In this document: positions 22,971 through 35,204 of the stretch, piece after piece
How the letters are laid out: the number at the start of each line of letters is the position of its first letter
Position numbering within the stretch: the stretch's first letter is position 1
Origin: Gymnogyps californianus
Taxonomy: Eukaryota > Chordata > Aves > Accipitriformes > Cathartidae
Reading direction: 5' to 3'
NCBI RefSeq assembly: GCF_018139145.2
Contig: NC_059478.1
Span: forward strand, 33,707,001 to 33,771,000
DNA: 64,000 bases
Made by a program: the position numbers and the translations under genes
Notes under the pieces: model-generated
Databases searched by the model: none
Told to the model about the DNA's origin: nothing
What the model saw: the letters and a program-made list of their open reading frames with translations, nothing else

Positions 22971-25900
22971 GACACTCAATCCGTTGCCTCCTCCTGGTAG
23001 CACAGAGCATGAAATAGCATTCTGGCTTGTGATTCCCACCCTGCAATACAAAGATCCTACTCATATAATGAGTTTCATGCAATTATCTGTTCTCTGTCAA
23101 GACAGTGGATCAAAATATGACAAGCACGCATACAGTGTTTTTTCATGGAAAATGATCTTCCATTTGAAAGTGAAACCTGTCAAGAAAATAGCTAGCGAGA
23201 CTTCCTTCTTAGCACATCTTCCTTTTCTAGTTGAGGTACTGCAGATTTCATTTAAAACATTTTTATGGCACTGTTGGCCTTTTTTATTGACCGTAAGTTG
23301 CTCTTTCTTATTCCACATCTTTTTTCTTTAATAAATACATTTTTTAAAATTGCGAAATACTTCAGTGTTTGGAACTATACAAGAAATGTTGCGGTGAATG
23401 GATTAATTGTGACAGCTGTGAACTGACAACAGCTTTAATGCTGGATTTCCTATTCAAATTATTCTCCTCTTGTCCTCTTTCGAAGTCTGCTTAGGTATGT
23501 ACACATCTCTTCTCATTACAATAACTTTGCTCAGCAAATCACAGAAACAGGATTCACACTGCTAAGCTACAAACATTTATTCTGGCCTCTTCCATACATA
23601 CTCCACTGCCTTAGCCGAAGCAGGAGTGATGACATCGTTAAAACACTTCTTCCAGGTAGCCCCTCTGCCTGGCTCTGTACTCTCTCTCCTCCTTGCTTCC
23701 TCTCTCTGCTTCTGAGAGTTAACTTACCTCTAAGCTGGATCTGATCTTGCCACCGTTGTGACGGTGTTAGGACTGAAAGATACTGCGACGTTCCTGGCTG
23801 CTCATACTGCCCGCCTCCAACATATTTCATGTTCACATGTGGTCCTTGGCCTGCCTATGCTCATGCCCATCTGTTTGGGAGGCACTGTGCCTGCCTGCAA
23901 GTTGGTCAGGTCTTTGGCCAGACACCGAGGGGTTTACATGGGCAGGCAGCATAACGTTGCAAATGACATCTGCTCTGCAGGAAGTCGTCCTTTGTGGGAG
24001 CGATGATGTTGCACACCCCCTTCCACTTGATTACACCTGTTGATCACCATGTGCCAAAGCAGAGAAGCAAAGCGGAGCAGGACAGGAAGTGGCTGTTCAC
24101 AGGCACTTGTGCTGGCCCCTGGGAGAGACTAGAAAGCAACAGCGGCTTGTGAAATCCCATGCTGTCGCCACAATGCACGGCACTGAAAAGGATTACCCTT
24201 CTTGTACTCCATTTACAGAACCCGATTTTCTGGGCATCCTCTTGCAAAACAGATGCAAAATGCTACCATCTGCTCATTGCTCCCATGACTGTGCAAGATG
24301 GAAAGAAGTGACAAAAATGCCTGCATGGGCAGGCAGTCTTCATCCAACCCAAAGGGTTGCAGCATACAAAGGAAATCATGCAGAAGGGCCGTTGTCACGG
24401 TGGGTCTTATTTGTAGTGCAGACCATTTTCAGTTCTGAAATATTCAGACACTCCCTGGCACCTTAACAAATAAATGTACTTCACTGAACCCCAGTAAGCA
24501 CAGAGTTTATGGATGTGGCTGGTCCTGGAAGAGAGCAAGAGTTTGCTGCCAGGCCTCAGAATTACTTGTGCAGGGGGAACAAGAGAGACAAAACAAAAAA
24601 CACATAGTAGTCATGCTGCTGTGGTATCAGGCTTCTGCCTGGGCTCCAGACCCAAGCACCAGCCAGCCAGCAACTCTGTGCTGTGGTTGGTACACATGGT
24701 AAAACCTGGGTCATCTTCACTGATTTTGTTGGCAAGATAATAATCAGTGTGGGCATGTCTTCCCACGCTCCAGATGCACCTTCAGTTTGCTGTTTAGATG
24801 TACCCAGTAGGGCCACCAAGCTTCACAGACACATCCACACAACTGTGCCTTTGGCTGGAGAGAAAAAAGGAAAAAAAAGCTTCTGTGGGAGAAAAGCCCG
24901 AGACAGAATCCACAGCACAAAATGTGGGAAATCAATGTTCTCCTAAATGCTTTCTGTTCTGGTCACTGGTATCCCCGCTTCTGCTTCGCCCTTGTCCACA
25001 GTGCACACTCACCCCGGAGCCAGCTAAGCCAATTGCTGCTGCAGTCACAGCTGACTGTGCTGCCTCTGACACAAATCCCAACCAGACACAGAGGAGCTGG
25101 CATGGCAAATCCACACAGGACAGCAGCACTGCTCAAGTTATTTGTTTTTATGGACAGGGACACTGAACCCAGACTCTGAATTGTCAAGTCCCTCTTAGAA
25201 TGCAGAATGCTACACTAAAAAAAGAAAAAGAAAAGCAATTCAGAGAGAAGAAAAGGATGGAAATATCTATCATTCAACAACACCGACAAAAAACAAACCC
25301 TGGCAGCAGCCTCCTATGCAATGCCTTGTTTATGCCAATGTTGGTTGCAGCTCCTGTTCAGATCAGAAGCACAACAAATTGTCTGTTTCTCTGAATCCAG
25401 CAGGCTCTGATAGCTAGTGACCATGCTGACAGAGCCTATTGCCTGCATTTGAATGGGAACGATGAATAGTAGAAACAGCCACACTTGAACACATACAAGA
25501 CTGTTTTTATAAATCCAAGACTGTATTTACACGTTCCAGCTTTTAAGGCCAGGGTATTTTATTTACTTTGCTGGTTTTTTAATGGTGAAAAAGCATGAGA
25601 GCAATCCATCTGTCTGAACTGGAAGCTTCTTATAAATAAACAACAATAAAAAACAACACATGAAATTCATTTTGCCCACTTCTGTTTTGTCTGAGTCCCC
25701 CCCAGAATCTAAATCAACAAGAGATCAGACTGTAGCTTGTGAGTAAATTTCTTTCAACTGAAACAAACAAAACCAGACAAAGATAACCATCCTCCTTATA
25801 CTTTATGCAGAGTAATGCAAGTTATTTTCCACTCCATTTAGACTTTTCACCTTCCTTTCATTTACCCTGTTTTTTACAGTTCAATAAATATTTTTCCAAG

Positions 25901-26189
25901 CTCCACTTGCCAAACAAAAGAGTTTAGCTTCAGTGTTACTCCTCTGACAAATATCCTTATGGTGTTGCACATGTGAGCCATTGATAAACAAATTAAAATT
26001 CTGTCCCAGCTCAGAGCTCAGCTGGCCCATTTCATCTTGCGGTATGGGTTTGTAAAGGTCTGGGTGTCTGTCATCCTCCCCTAACCTTGTCTTTGTCAAA
26101 GGGATACAAAAGCCTGCACGCTCGGGGCCTTACGATACTGATTAGTGTGAGTGACAAAGTGGAGTAGCAAGTCCACTCAGCCCTTCATA
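22971..26189. other. Non-coding DNA, no gene seen
   Basis: Many frames of 60-136 codons overlap each other on both strands, especially at 23560-25190, but none shows a domain, signal peptide or homology I recognise. Composition is slightly more GC-rich at 23600-25200 than on either side. No mobile element was recognised. Confidence 0.5.
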
Positions 26190-26500
26190 ATAAATCTATC
26201 AAAGAGTAATAGAATTCCATCAATTCTGCATCATCCCCGAGGGTCGCTGTGCTGGGATGGAAAGTGTGTTCCGCTGGGATTGTACAACTGTTATTATTCA
26301 ATTACACTCTTTTCTTCCTAGTTAAAGACCATGATATCATTATCACTTAATGAATACATATAATTGGATCTGGACTCTATGTTTGGCTGATGAATACCAC
26401 TCACTATTCATTCAGTCTCAGCTCATCTTCTGACCATTTATTATAGACTTTTGGCTGAAAACCATGATGACAAAGGGAATTTGAAATTAGCTGAGATTTC
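26190..26500. promoter_or_regulatory. Candidate conserved non-coding element
   Basis: Dense AT-rich motifs include TTATTCAATTACAC, CATGATATCATTATCACTTAA, ATATAATTGGAT and repeated ATTCATTCA blocks, with no repeat character and no open frame. The texture resembles vertebrate developmental enhancers. Conservation is unproven. Confidence 0.3.
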
Positions 26501-27530
26501 ATTCAATGCTCAGTTAGACACAAAGGCAAAATACAATTCTGACGCATAAATGAGGCTGAGACCACACAGAGAAGTTTTGCCTAAAAGTTAATAGCTGTTG
26601 ATTTCTACATAAACACATTGAGGTAAGTGCAAAGATATTTTTCAAGACTGTCTCATAACTTTGCAAGCAAGCAAGCAGAGATTTTCTCCCTCTCTTCCCC
26701 AAACTGAAAAAAAAAAAATTGTCTCAAAGGTAAATACTAGATCTTTTAAGTTGGTACTTTATTTCCCAACTTAGGCAAAATATTAGCTTTAAAGATGTCA
26801 TCTGAGGCCATTATGATCTTTAACTCAGCCCTGCTAAGCCAAACACCATTTTATGATTAAATAACATTTAAATCTGACAAAGCAAAAGTGCTTTCTATAC
26901 AGTATATTTATTACATCTAATATCGAGACCATCATTAAGTTTCATCAAACAGTGTGCCCCCAAAGGAAACTGGCCCTCCTATTCATATTGTTGGGAGTAA
27001 ATGTAGCATACCTCCTTTGGATCACTGGTGAACAAGCCACCTCATTAATCCTAGTTAGTAGATGCTGCTGGGCATGTGGAGCAGCCAAATCCAGATGCTA
27101 CCCACAGAGCCTCTCCAGGCAGTTAGGGAATCACAGAGTACCACCTCAAGCCCTCCATACATCACTTCAAATTAAATTTACATTAAGTGCTACTCCATCA
27201 GAGCCGAGAGAAGCTGACATCTTTGGAAAATGCAGATGATAATCCATTAAATCCTATTATATACATGTCTTCTAATTTTACTTAAGCTCATGCATACCAA
27301 AGTGTGAGTTTGTGTTAAAAATTAAAGACCCTTTTACTAGAACAAAAGACTTTATGAACTGTTGACTTTGGGAGGGTTTATTACAGGATCAGGCTATTCT
27401 GTCAAGACAAGTAGACTTTTTTTTCCCTGTAAAATTTCTGGTTAATCATTTCTTCCTGGGATCTTTTTTCAAACGCACAATGTGTCTTTGCTATTTCCAT
27501 CTCAAACTCTTTGTTCTCTCAAATAGAAGT
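26501..27530. other. Non-coding DNA, no gene seen
   Basis: The 95-codon frame at 26952-27239 begins with a hydrophobic stretch that looks like a signal peptide, but has no recognisable domain, upstream promoter or homologue and is treated as chance. Confidence 0.45.
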
Positions 27531-27760
27531 GCAGCCTCTTTAACTTAATCAAATGTTATGAATGAAACAGTGGGACACATATTGTCTCCTTTTGCAATTA
27601 AGAAAATATTTGCTGGCAGCTTCCAAACTGGCAACAGTAAGAAGATGCTATAAAATCATCACAGTGAAAAAGCTAAGGATTTAATTGCCCTATTACCACA
27701 TATGTTAATCCCTTTATATTTTCATAGTCCTTAGTCACAGTTACTTTTACTTTGATGAGT
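27531..27760. promoter_or_regulatory. Candidate conserved non-coding element
   Basis: Motifs such as TTAATCAAATGTTATGAAT, TTTGCAATTAAG, GGATTTAATTGCC and TATGTTAATCC are packed together with no simple repeats. Enhancer-like by texture only. Confidence 0.3.
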
Positions 27761-30619
27761 CTCTTCTAATTTCATAGCAATGATCTTATTATTTTTGATT
27801 CAAGGTACTTAAATTTTTATATTTAACTACTGTATTTTATGTTTATGTTTCTGTCTGATTTACTTTTCTGCAAGACCTAAACTAAAATTGAAAATACACA
27901 GATTTCAGAAAAAGGTAATAATTATTTCACATATTAGGCAAAGTATATTATAAGAAAACATATCAAGAAATAAAATACACACATAGACATATACACACAC
28001 AATTAATTTAAAAGCTATTTATCAAACCTTTTAAAATTTAATCAGAGTTTGTATTTCAGGCTTAGATTTGCTTTAACTTTCAAATCATTTCTTTCCAAAT
28101 GTTTCACTGTATGTCTGCTTTACAGTACATGTAGTACACTTGTTAGTTTTTAACTATTGTCATTCTTTGGCAATTGAAAAAGTGATGGGGCAGATTGTCA
28201 TCTAGCATAAGTAAGTGTAGCACCATAAAATTCAAGTAAATTAATAAGCTGAACTGAAGTTTTTCAATGGAATATTTCTGACTTATACAAGCTAAGGATG
28301 TTTCCCTATATTATTTTCTACCATAGAAAAGAGAAGTAGCCTGTATTTACAGCCTGGGTTGTTCCATTCTGTCTGTCCAGTCTGGGCAATACTTATGTGA
28401 GCTGGTAGTACCTTTTGTACGACTCCAGATGCTGTGGCAATAGGCAACTTCGTATTGGCAGGTTAGCTCACTAAAGCTTTAGCACAGCACACATTCTAAT
28501 TTTACCATATTTTTTAATATTACACATACTGGCTTTGAACAAGACTCACGGAAGACAGATACTGAAATGAACACACTCAATTTGGAGGTGGCTATCAAAA
28601 CACACACAACCAGTTTATCCGTCCCTAGGAGAGGCGTTAGTTGCTCTCACAAGCCCTTACTCACCAGCCTGCCTGAAGAGTGGGCCAGGCCAGCAGTTGT
28701 ACTGAGGCTCCCTTACCGAGTACCAACTACGACGTATGACAAATAAAAAAGTGATGTAACCAATAATTAAAACTGGAGAGTTTAGTTTAATCTTCTTGAT
28801 GCACAGGGATTTATGCATGTTACTCCCATTAAAACTAGCAGGATCTGCTCCCATAAATTCCCATTCATCAGGATTATAACATTACCCAAATTATTGCTCT
28901 ATAATATACTTATACCCTATGATTTCAGAAGCTCGCCATCATATATGGGGCACTGCCCCCCACAGCAGTGAGGGGATCTGGTACAAAGGGCTATGGCAGA
29001 ATGCAGAATTGTGGTTATTGTGGTCTTTATAAATAACTACAAAAGCTGTTGCTGTTTACACCATTAGGAAGCATTTCTGAGGATGTATTTTTGCATAGTG
29101 AAACTGGATACATCCTAGGTTGGGTTTTTTTGAGTCCTCTTCAAATGGCCATTAACACGGATGCACAGGATCCGCCTAAAACATCAGTTTTTATTTAAAC
29201 TTCTACACTGTATTTTGAGGATAATGCTATTTGGAATAGGGTAAATATAGCTCACTATTCTCTGTGTGTTACAAAACATCTTCACCACCCCATAGAGAAA
29301 TGAGTCTATCAGCCTGGAACTAAGTAGTAGCTATTTCCTTTACCTCTGGACATTCCTCGCTCCAATTTTAATGCATCATCCCATTAAGAAAATAGCATAC
29401 ATCTATCATTTCAATTTTCTTATTTCATTTTTAACAAAGGGACATAAGTTGTTATTTATTTGCATCTGATGGGTCAAATTTTGTTTTCAGAACCACCAGT
29501 AACTGGTAACAGAATTGGATGATTCGAAAAACAAAACTGATCTTAACTATTAGGTTATACTTAGAACTAAAAGGAGTCTCTGAAAGATGATGCTGAGTAC
29601 ATAAACAAAGCAACATGCTGAATTTCCTATTAAAAGCTATGGAGCACAATGCAGGCTCATCCTCTTTATATTTTAGACTGCCTTTTTCAGGGACTAAAGA
29701 GGAACCAGCCAGGCATGAGCAGAGTAGCAAACAAAATCCTAGGCTCCACTGTGGAACTCACAGCCCAATCTCCATGCCTGATTTCCACCAGGACAGAACA
29801 GAGACACTTTAAGAGATTTCCAGAATCTGATATTTGAAATGTCTCTGAAAAAGCGTCAGGCCTATCAAAAAAGCCATACGTAAAAAAATGAACACATTTT
29901 CAACAGTATCCATGAGGAATAGTCTACTGAGGAAATGCAAAGTACAACCAAAACTTACCTAACTCTGCCGTCACCCCTGCACCTAAAAGAGGGGCTTCAA
30001 AACCAAAATGATGGCTAAAAAGATCCTTGGGAAGAGGCAGTATTGTCACCAATGAAAAACATTTCTGGTATAGCCCTGCTGACAGGTATGAATCTTGCCG
30101 TTACATGGAGTTCCCCAAAACCAAAAGAAATTTCAGCCTAATCCTTCTAGAAAGAATAGCCATAACCTGAGGGCTCAGCTGAACAGCCCAAGGCTGTGTT
30201 ACCACAGCTTTCCACCTGGCCTGCCGGAGCTCCTCAGCTGTATTCCTTGTTCACAGTAGATGCAATATAACATCACATAATTTAGCCTAATTTGGGCCAA
30301 GTAAATCATCTTAGTTTCCATTTGCCACATGGCATGGATCTGCCTCGTGATTGCATACGGCACAGTCCATGATGCTCAGTAAGTGTCCATAAGTTGTGAA
30401 ACCAGGCACTGAGAGCTCAGGGCAGCTTGTGATGGTCAAAGTGGCCTTACATCATCATCTGTGCGGCGGGGAATATCTTCCTGCCCTGTGCTTGTTTAGC
30501 ACCTAGCAAAATAGTTCATGTTAGAGGCTCTTCCTCATTTCTTTCTAGCTTGCCACCAGTTTATACAACTGTCTGCCAACTCATTCTCTTTCTGTGACTT
30601 CCTAGAGGAGGAGCTGAAT
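27761..30619. other. Non-coding DNA, no gene seen
   Basis: AT-rich with a short CA-rich patch at about 27972-28003. Short frames at 28657-28854 and 29452-29837 are not supported as genes. Confidence 0.5.
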
Positions 30620-30855
30620 GTTATTATTTACATGCAGCACCACTCAGAGATTAAGCCGTCGCAGAGGTCCCAGGGCGCTAGACATGGTACATACATACAA
30701 ACAGCAAGAGGTAGCCCTTGCCCTCAATAACTTACAGTCCAAATAAACAAGACAGACAGAAGGTCAGAGAGGAAACAGAGGCACAAAGAAGTGACGTGAT
30801 TTGCCTGCAGTCACGTAGTAGATGATTGGCAGAGTCAGGATTAGACTAATAGATC
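30620..30855 (+). repeat. Ancient amniote interspersed repeat, best copy
   Basis: Blocks in order are GTTATTATTTACATGCAGCA, CCACTCAGAG, GAGGTCCCAGGGCGCTAGAC, ATACAAACAGCAAGAGGTAG, CCCTTGCCCTCAATAACTTA, CAGTCCAAATAAACAAGACA, GAGGAAACAGAGGCACAAAG, AAGTGACGTGATTTGCCTGC, AGTCACGTAGTAGATG and TGGCAGAGTCAGGATTAGAC. This closely follows a widespread old repeat in turtles and archosaurs, and its tail shares the 'aaactgaggcacagag..gacttgcc..ggtcac' signature of MIR/L2/L3-class elements. It is a decayed relic predating birds. Confidence 0.7.
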
Positions 30856-33059
30856 ACTGAATCAATCCACTGACTAAACATACTGCTTCCCATTATTTCT
30901 TGGGAGGCAAACCAGGAAGAATGATCTCACTCGGCTAAGAGCCATAATAAAAATAACAGCAGTACTGAGGGCAAGTTCAGAGCTTTATACATGATGTGCT
31001 GTGGATCAACTGGTGGAGAGGCTGCTCTCTCCACCGCCATATTTTGAATTGTCTTCACGGCAGAAATGATGGAAGACAGAGGAATGGCTGACAGTACTGA
31101 ATAAAACTCCATGTAAATTCCCCTTATGAACATCTGATCAGTATTTATATGGGCATAAAGGGTTATTTATTTCCCTATCTCCATGAATGATTTACATGCT
31201 ACTCTCCATTTTTATAACATCCCACTTGGGCTTGAGGAGGAATGTACTCTGACTGGCTCTTTTTCCAAAGAAACAATTTGACACAGAGCTGGAGCCAGGA
31301 TGCTGGGTGGGGGTGGGAACATTTCAAGTGGTTTTAACTGTCTTTGACAGTAGCCATTTTCCTCCCTCCTTTCCACTTTTGGCCCTTCTTGGTTTTTTCC
31401 CTCTGTCACTGAGTTTCATCTTCCCATAAGTCTCTATAGTCTCTAAACGCCTTTGCTCGTTCTGTAGGTAGAATACCCCATTTTTATGTGACTTTTTAAA
31501 AGGATGAGATTCAGGAAAGAGACTGCAGAAGTTTTAACAATAATCACTCAGTGAATGAGACTGCAGTGCCTAGGAGGTCCCTCTCGTTCTTTAAATCTCA
31601 TGCTAGCTCAAGCTGTGCTGGTATCACCACCTCCAAGAGTTTTCCTACCTGAGGGCCTGGGTTAGATTTTTGAGAACTCTGTAATTCCATACCGAACTGA
31701 GCCTCAGAATTTGAGAATGATTTGCTCTGAATCCAGATCCAGTTTTGTGGTTTATAAACGGCAAAATCAAAGTTTGGATCAATTCCTGATATAGAGTTTA
31801 CAGTTCAGCCAAATCTTATTATTTTTCCCAAGCTTGTTTCCTTCTCCCTGCCAAATGTGCATCTTAATAGTATAAAAAGAACTTAAACGGATGTTTCTGA
31901 GGGATATTACAAATAGATTTTATATGGGACTTCTAAGGCACTTGGCCTTCAAATTCTAAGCAGATGAGTGGGAGTTCAGCTTGAGGGAGCACATTTTTTT
32001 CCTCACTTCCAGTAATACCAAATATAATGGATGCAGTCCCACTCAGCTGAATTTGATAGCTGGAATGAACACAGTAAATATGTTTACAAAGTGTTGGACA
32101 AAGATTTATCACTTAAACTTCCAAGAAAATCCTTTTAAAGAGGTTGCCTTTTACCAACCTGTAGCACTACAACTTATTCTCTGACCCTTCATATTCAGCC
32201 CCCAACATCTTAAGAAAATACAGCTACATTGTCTTCATTAGGACTTCTGGATTCATCCAGAATGGAGTTTGCTCATGTTTTCCATTGGTCCATATTTCTG
32301 TAGCTGCGTTGCAGTATTAGGTTATTTTCAGAGCAAGAGAGTCTTGCTTGTAAAATGCATTCAGTGATGAACAAAAGAAAACTAAGGAAATTAAAATACA
32401 AAGCTATATATCAGATAGAAATGTATTGTGTACACTACCTGTGTTGTCACCTTTCCTTGGTCTGCCATTCAAACACTTCTGATATCAAAATGCCTTGAAA
32501 GGAAGACATTAGGGTCAGCACCGAAGCAAAAACATCAGCACAAATTCGAGGTTGTGCACCACCTAAAACAAAGAAAACAGAGTTAAGGCCTTGTTACCTG
32601 GGTCCCTGGTTCTGCAAACATTAGACCAACTTCCTGTGAAGTTGGTCTTCCTTCCCACTCACAGCAGCCTCTTCCAAACTTTTTAAAAGCTATTCTACAG
32701 TCCTGACTCTCCACCAGACCAACTGCAATAGCTTCGTCACAGCACAAAACCCTGGGCAGGAGTTTGAGTGGTGGACAGCGGACCTTAGTCTATAACAAGC
32801 TTGTATCACTTCTGAGGAGGGGGAATCTCCCCTCACACCCTTGTGCCTCACTCCATATAGCCACCAAACAGTCAGCCACCCTCTTATTTAAATCTCAGAG
32901 CAGCTCACAGCCTACCCCAGCACAGGGCTGTTGGATACCTGAGGGACACCTCTGCCAGTCACCATATGAACCTATCTGTACAGCCAGGCTCCATTTACAC
33001 CTCCTTCAGCATTGGCTGAAACAAGGTGGGCAAACCAACCTGGAAACAGCAGACCAGGG
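30856..33059. other. Non-coding DNA, no gene seen
   Basis: AT-rich up to about 32.6 kb, then rising GC content. The longest frame in this area starts at 32764 and is dealt with under rejected items. No RNA gene or mobile element seen. Confidence 0.5.
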
Positions 33060-33520
33060 CAGGCTCTCCCCACATGGGCCCTCAGGCACCCAACATGGCG
33101 CCAGCCCCTCCTCAGCGCCCCTCAGCCTGCCACCTCCCCTCAGGGGCAGCCAGGCTGCGTGGAAGCGCCCGATTGGTCAGGAACATGTGTCCTCGCATGC
33201 AATTGGTCAGAAGCAGACAGATGGCAGCCTGAGATTGGCTGCAAAGGAAGTGCTTTCCCGCCTCCCTGCTGTCTCTCACAGCAGGATGAGGGGCCTGGGG
33301 ACCAGGGATGGGGGCCGCGGACAGGGACGGGGATGGGGTTATCCAGCACCACCTCCGTCACCGGCTTCTTTGCCATCACTGCCCTGTGACCAGTCTGACC
33401 ATGTGCTGAGGCACAAATAATTTGAGGTAACATTCCTTCGGACGGGACCTCCGCTGCCCAGCTTGTTCCTTCAGGCAGGCAGACATGGCGTCCCGCCTCA
33501 TCTGGGCCTAGACCATCTCC
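33060..33520. promoter_or_regulatory. Candidate isolated promoter with CCAAT-box array
   Basis: This GC-rich island in AT-rich surroundings has three inverted CCAAT boxes (ATTGG at 33172-33176, 33202-33206 and 33234-33238). The spacing is 30 and 32 bp, about three helical turns, as in NF-Y-bound promoters. The first two share the identical 9-mer ATTGGTCAG. YY1-like CAACATGGCGCC lies at about 33091 and AGACATGGCG at about 33482. No TATA box is placed nearby. It could drive a non-coding transcript or be an orphan or decayed promoter, possibly from a mobile element. Direction is unknown. Confidence 0.4.
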
Positions 33521-33529
33521 TCAAGGCTT

Positions 33530-33575
33530 TATCCCGTTAAATTCAGTGGAGCTGAGCTACTCCTCCGCGGAGAGC
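33530..33575 (+). repeat. Possible ancient repeat relic, copy D
   Basis: CCCGTTAAATTCAGTGGAGC followed by TGAGCTACTCCT resembles the 'ttcagtggagttactcc' core of the same old repeat seen at 22878-22970. It is short and weak. Confidence 0.3.
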
Positions 33576-33886
33576 CCAGTTACGGCATCTGCAGTAATGC
33601 TTTGGGCTGTCTGGATCAGCTGCTCTGGCTCTGGGGTTTTCAGCAACCACAACAAACGGGCCAAACCCACAAGTGGCACAGTTCTGTGCTCTGCGTTTCC
33701 TGACAGGGTGAAGCAGCACAGGTCCACTGGCTTGGGCAGAAGCAGCGCTGTTTGCATCCCTGTTGAGAGCCATCAGTGATAATTTTGGTCATGTTAGCAG
33801 GGAAATTTTCAAATGAACAAAATTAAGAGACTGCAAGCAGAAGAAATTGCAAATAGTCCCCCCTGTTGGAAGGAGGAGTCTGTTTT

Positions 33887-33907
33887 GCTGCTGCTGCTGC
33901 TGCTGCT
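33887..33907 (+). repeat. (GCT)7 trinucleotide repeat
   Basis: Seven uninterrupted GCT units occur in non-coding context. It does not sit in a supported coding frame. Confidence 0.85.
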
Positions 33908-34500
33908 ATGAGATTTTATTGTTAGCTTAACGTTAACAGCTTAAATTACCATAACAAAAGTAAGGCCAAATTTCATGCAGGCAAAGAAGTGAGTGACCTT
34001 CTCTGAAATCTTTCGCATAGGTACAACAACGTTTCCACCTTCCCGGGCTTCCCCAGCATGTGTTTGGTTGGTCAGCTTCCCTCGGTGACCTGGTTTTACT
34101 AACATTTTCTCACAAAACAAAGAAGAAGTTATCATAAACAAAGATTACATTTATTTTAACACTAAGCTTTTCACCAACATTTAACCTTTATGGGGAATCA
34201 AATTATTTTTTTTTCATGACTAAGAAAAATCTAGTGATATACAGTTAAAATAACAAAGAAGAGTCCCATTCTATACAAGTGTAATTATGTTCATGTGGTA
34301 TCACTGTAATTGAAACACAGAAGATGTTTCAGTCTGTATTAAAAGAGAATTTCTTTCAGTGGGTTTCCTGAAGCTCATTAGATATTCCCTGGCCTATTCT
34401 CCTAAGTAATTAGATTTTAACAGGATTTTCAACAGATCAGAGCAATCTCTGTGGGTGCCAATAGGAGACTCTCCCTCTGGCCTTACCAGCAGGGCAGCAT
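33908..34500. other. Non-coding DNA, no feature recognised
   Basis: AT-rich unique sequence. A 66-codon minus-strand frame at 33941-34141 has no recognisable content. Confidence 0.5.
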
Positions 34501-34539
34501 GGATAACATCCAGGCTGGGAGTTAATAGGACAATTACTG

Positions 34540-34740
34540 GCCTCTTTTAAATGAGTTACATTAATGCACTTAAGCTAAATGGCTCTGCATATGATTAAAT
34601 ATTAACATCTGCAAAATATGAAATCATGATATGCAATCAAGTTTTGTTGTTTTAATTTCCCAAATGCTGGATTTCAGTGGTGTATGTAAATGTGCATTGG
34701 ATAGTGTATGTTAAACTTTCAAAACACAGATCAACACTAT
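34540..34740. promoter_or_regulatory. Candidate conserved non-coding element
   Basis: It includes TTTAAATGAGTTACATTAATG, trimmed here to its first part TTTAAATGAG and last part ACATTAATG, then GCATATGATTAAATATTAAC and ATCATGATATGCAATC. These are octamer-like and homeodomain-like sites in close order. Enhancer-like texture; conservation not tested. Confidence 0.3.
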
Positions 34741-35151
34741 TTGCGAATGGTTCTTCTGGAGCTACTTAGTTAAACGTCTTAAAATAGCACCAGGAAAGAG
34801 GAAATTATCAAAAATTATATAAAAACGAGAAAAGGAAACAAAAAACGACCTTCATTTTGAGTACCTCAGTGTAAGCCAGGTCACGATTTCCAATGCAAAC
34901 AACAGAAATCAAAATTTTAAATTCAATGCCTCGATACCTAACGATTTCCCAGCAGGAATAGGAAAAGAACAGGAACCAGCTGAAATGTTAAATGGCGTGG
35001 CCAGAGTGGATGCATGCTGAAGTGGATAACGTTTTTAAAAAATAGTTCTGTATGGGCTGCCTAAGGCTTCTTTGCATTATATGGAATGTTATAGGTTTGT
35101 TTCTTCACATTCCTGTGCAGTGCACATCAAATTAATAGAATTTTAAATGCC

Positions 35152-35191
35152 CACACATACACGTGTGCATGCGCGCACGCACATAAATGTA
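35152..35191. repeat. Alternating purine-pyrimidine tract at CR1 5' edge
   Basis: CACACATACACGTGTGCATG and then CGCGCACGCACATAAATGTA form an alternating purine-pyrimidine run with Z-DNA potential. It lies immediately upstream of where CR1 similarity begins, so it may mark the insertion point. Confidence 0.6.
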
Positions 35192-35204
35192 CAGATGCGG
35201 GGGG

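Noticed and set aside
26952..27239. 95-codon frame with a signal-peptide-like start
   Set aside because: The hydrophobic stretch is the only feature; the rest is unrecognisable and no promoter or splice sites support it.
32764..33420. 218-codon open frame, one of the longest outside the CR1 and CpG domain
   Set aside because: It is rich in Ser, Pro, Gln and Gly with no domain, overlaps two other plus-strand frames and a minus-strand frame, and crosses the CCAAT-box patch. The frame is probably a by-product of local GC content.
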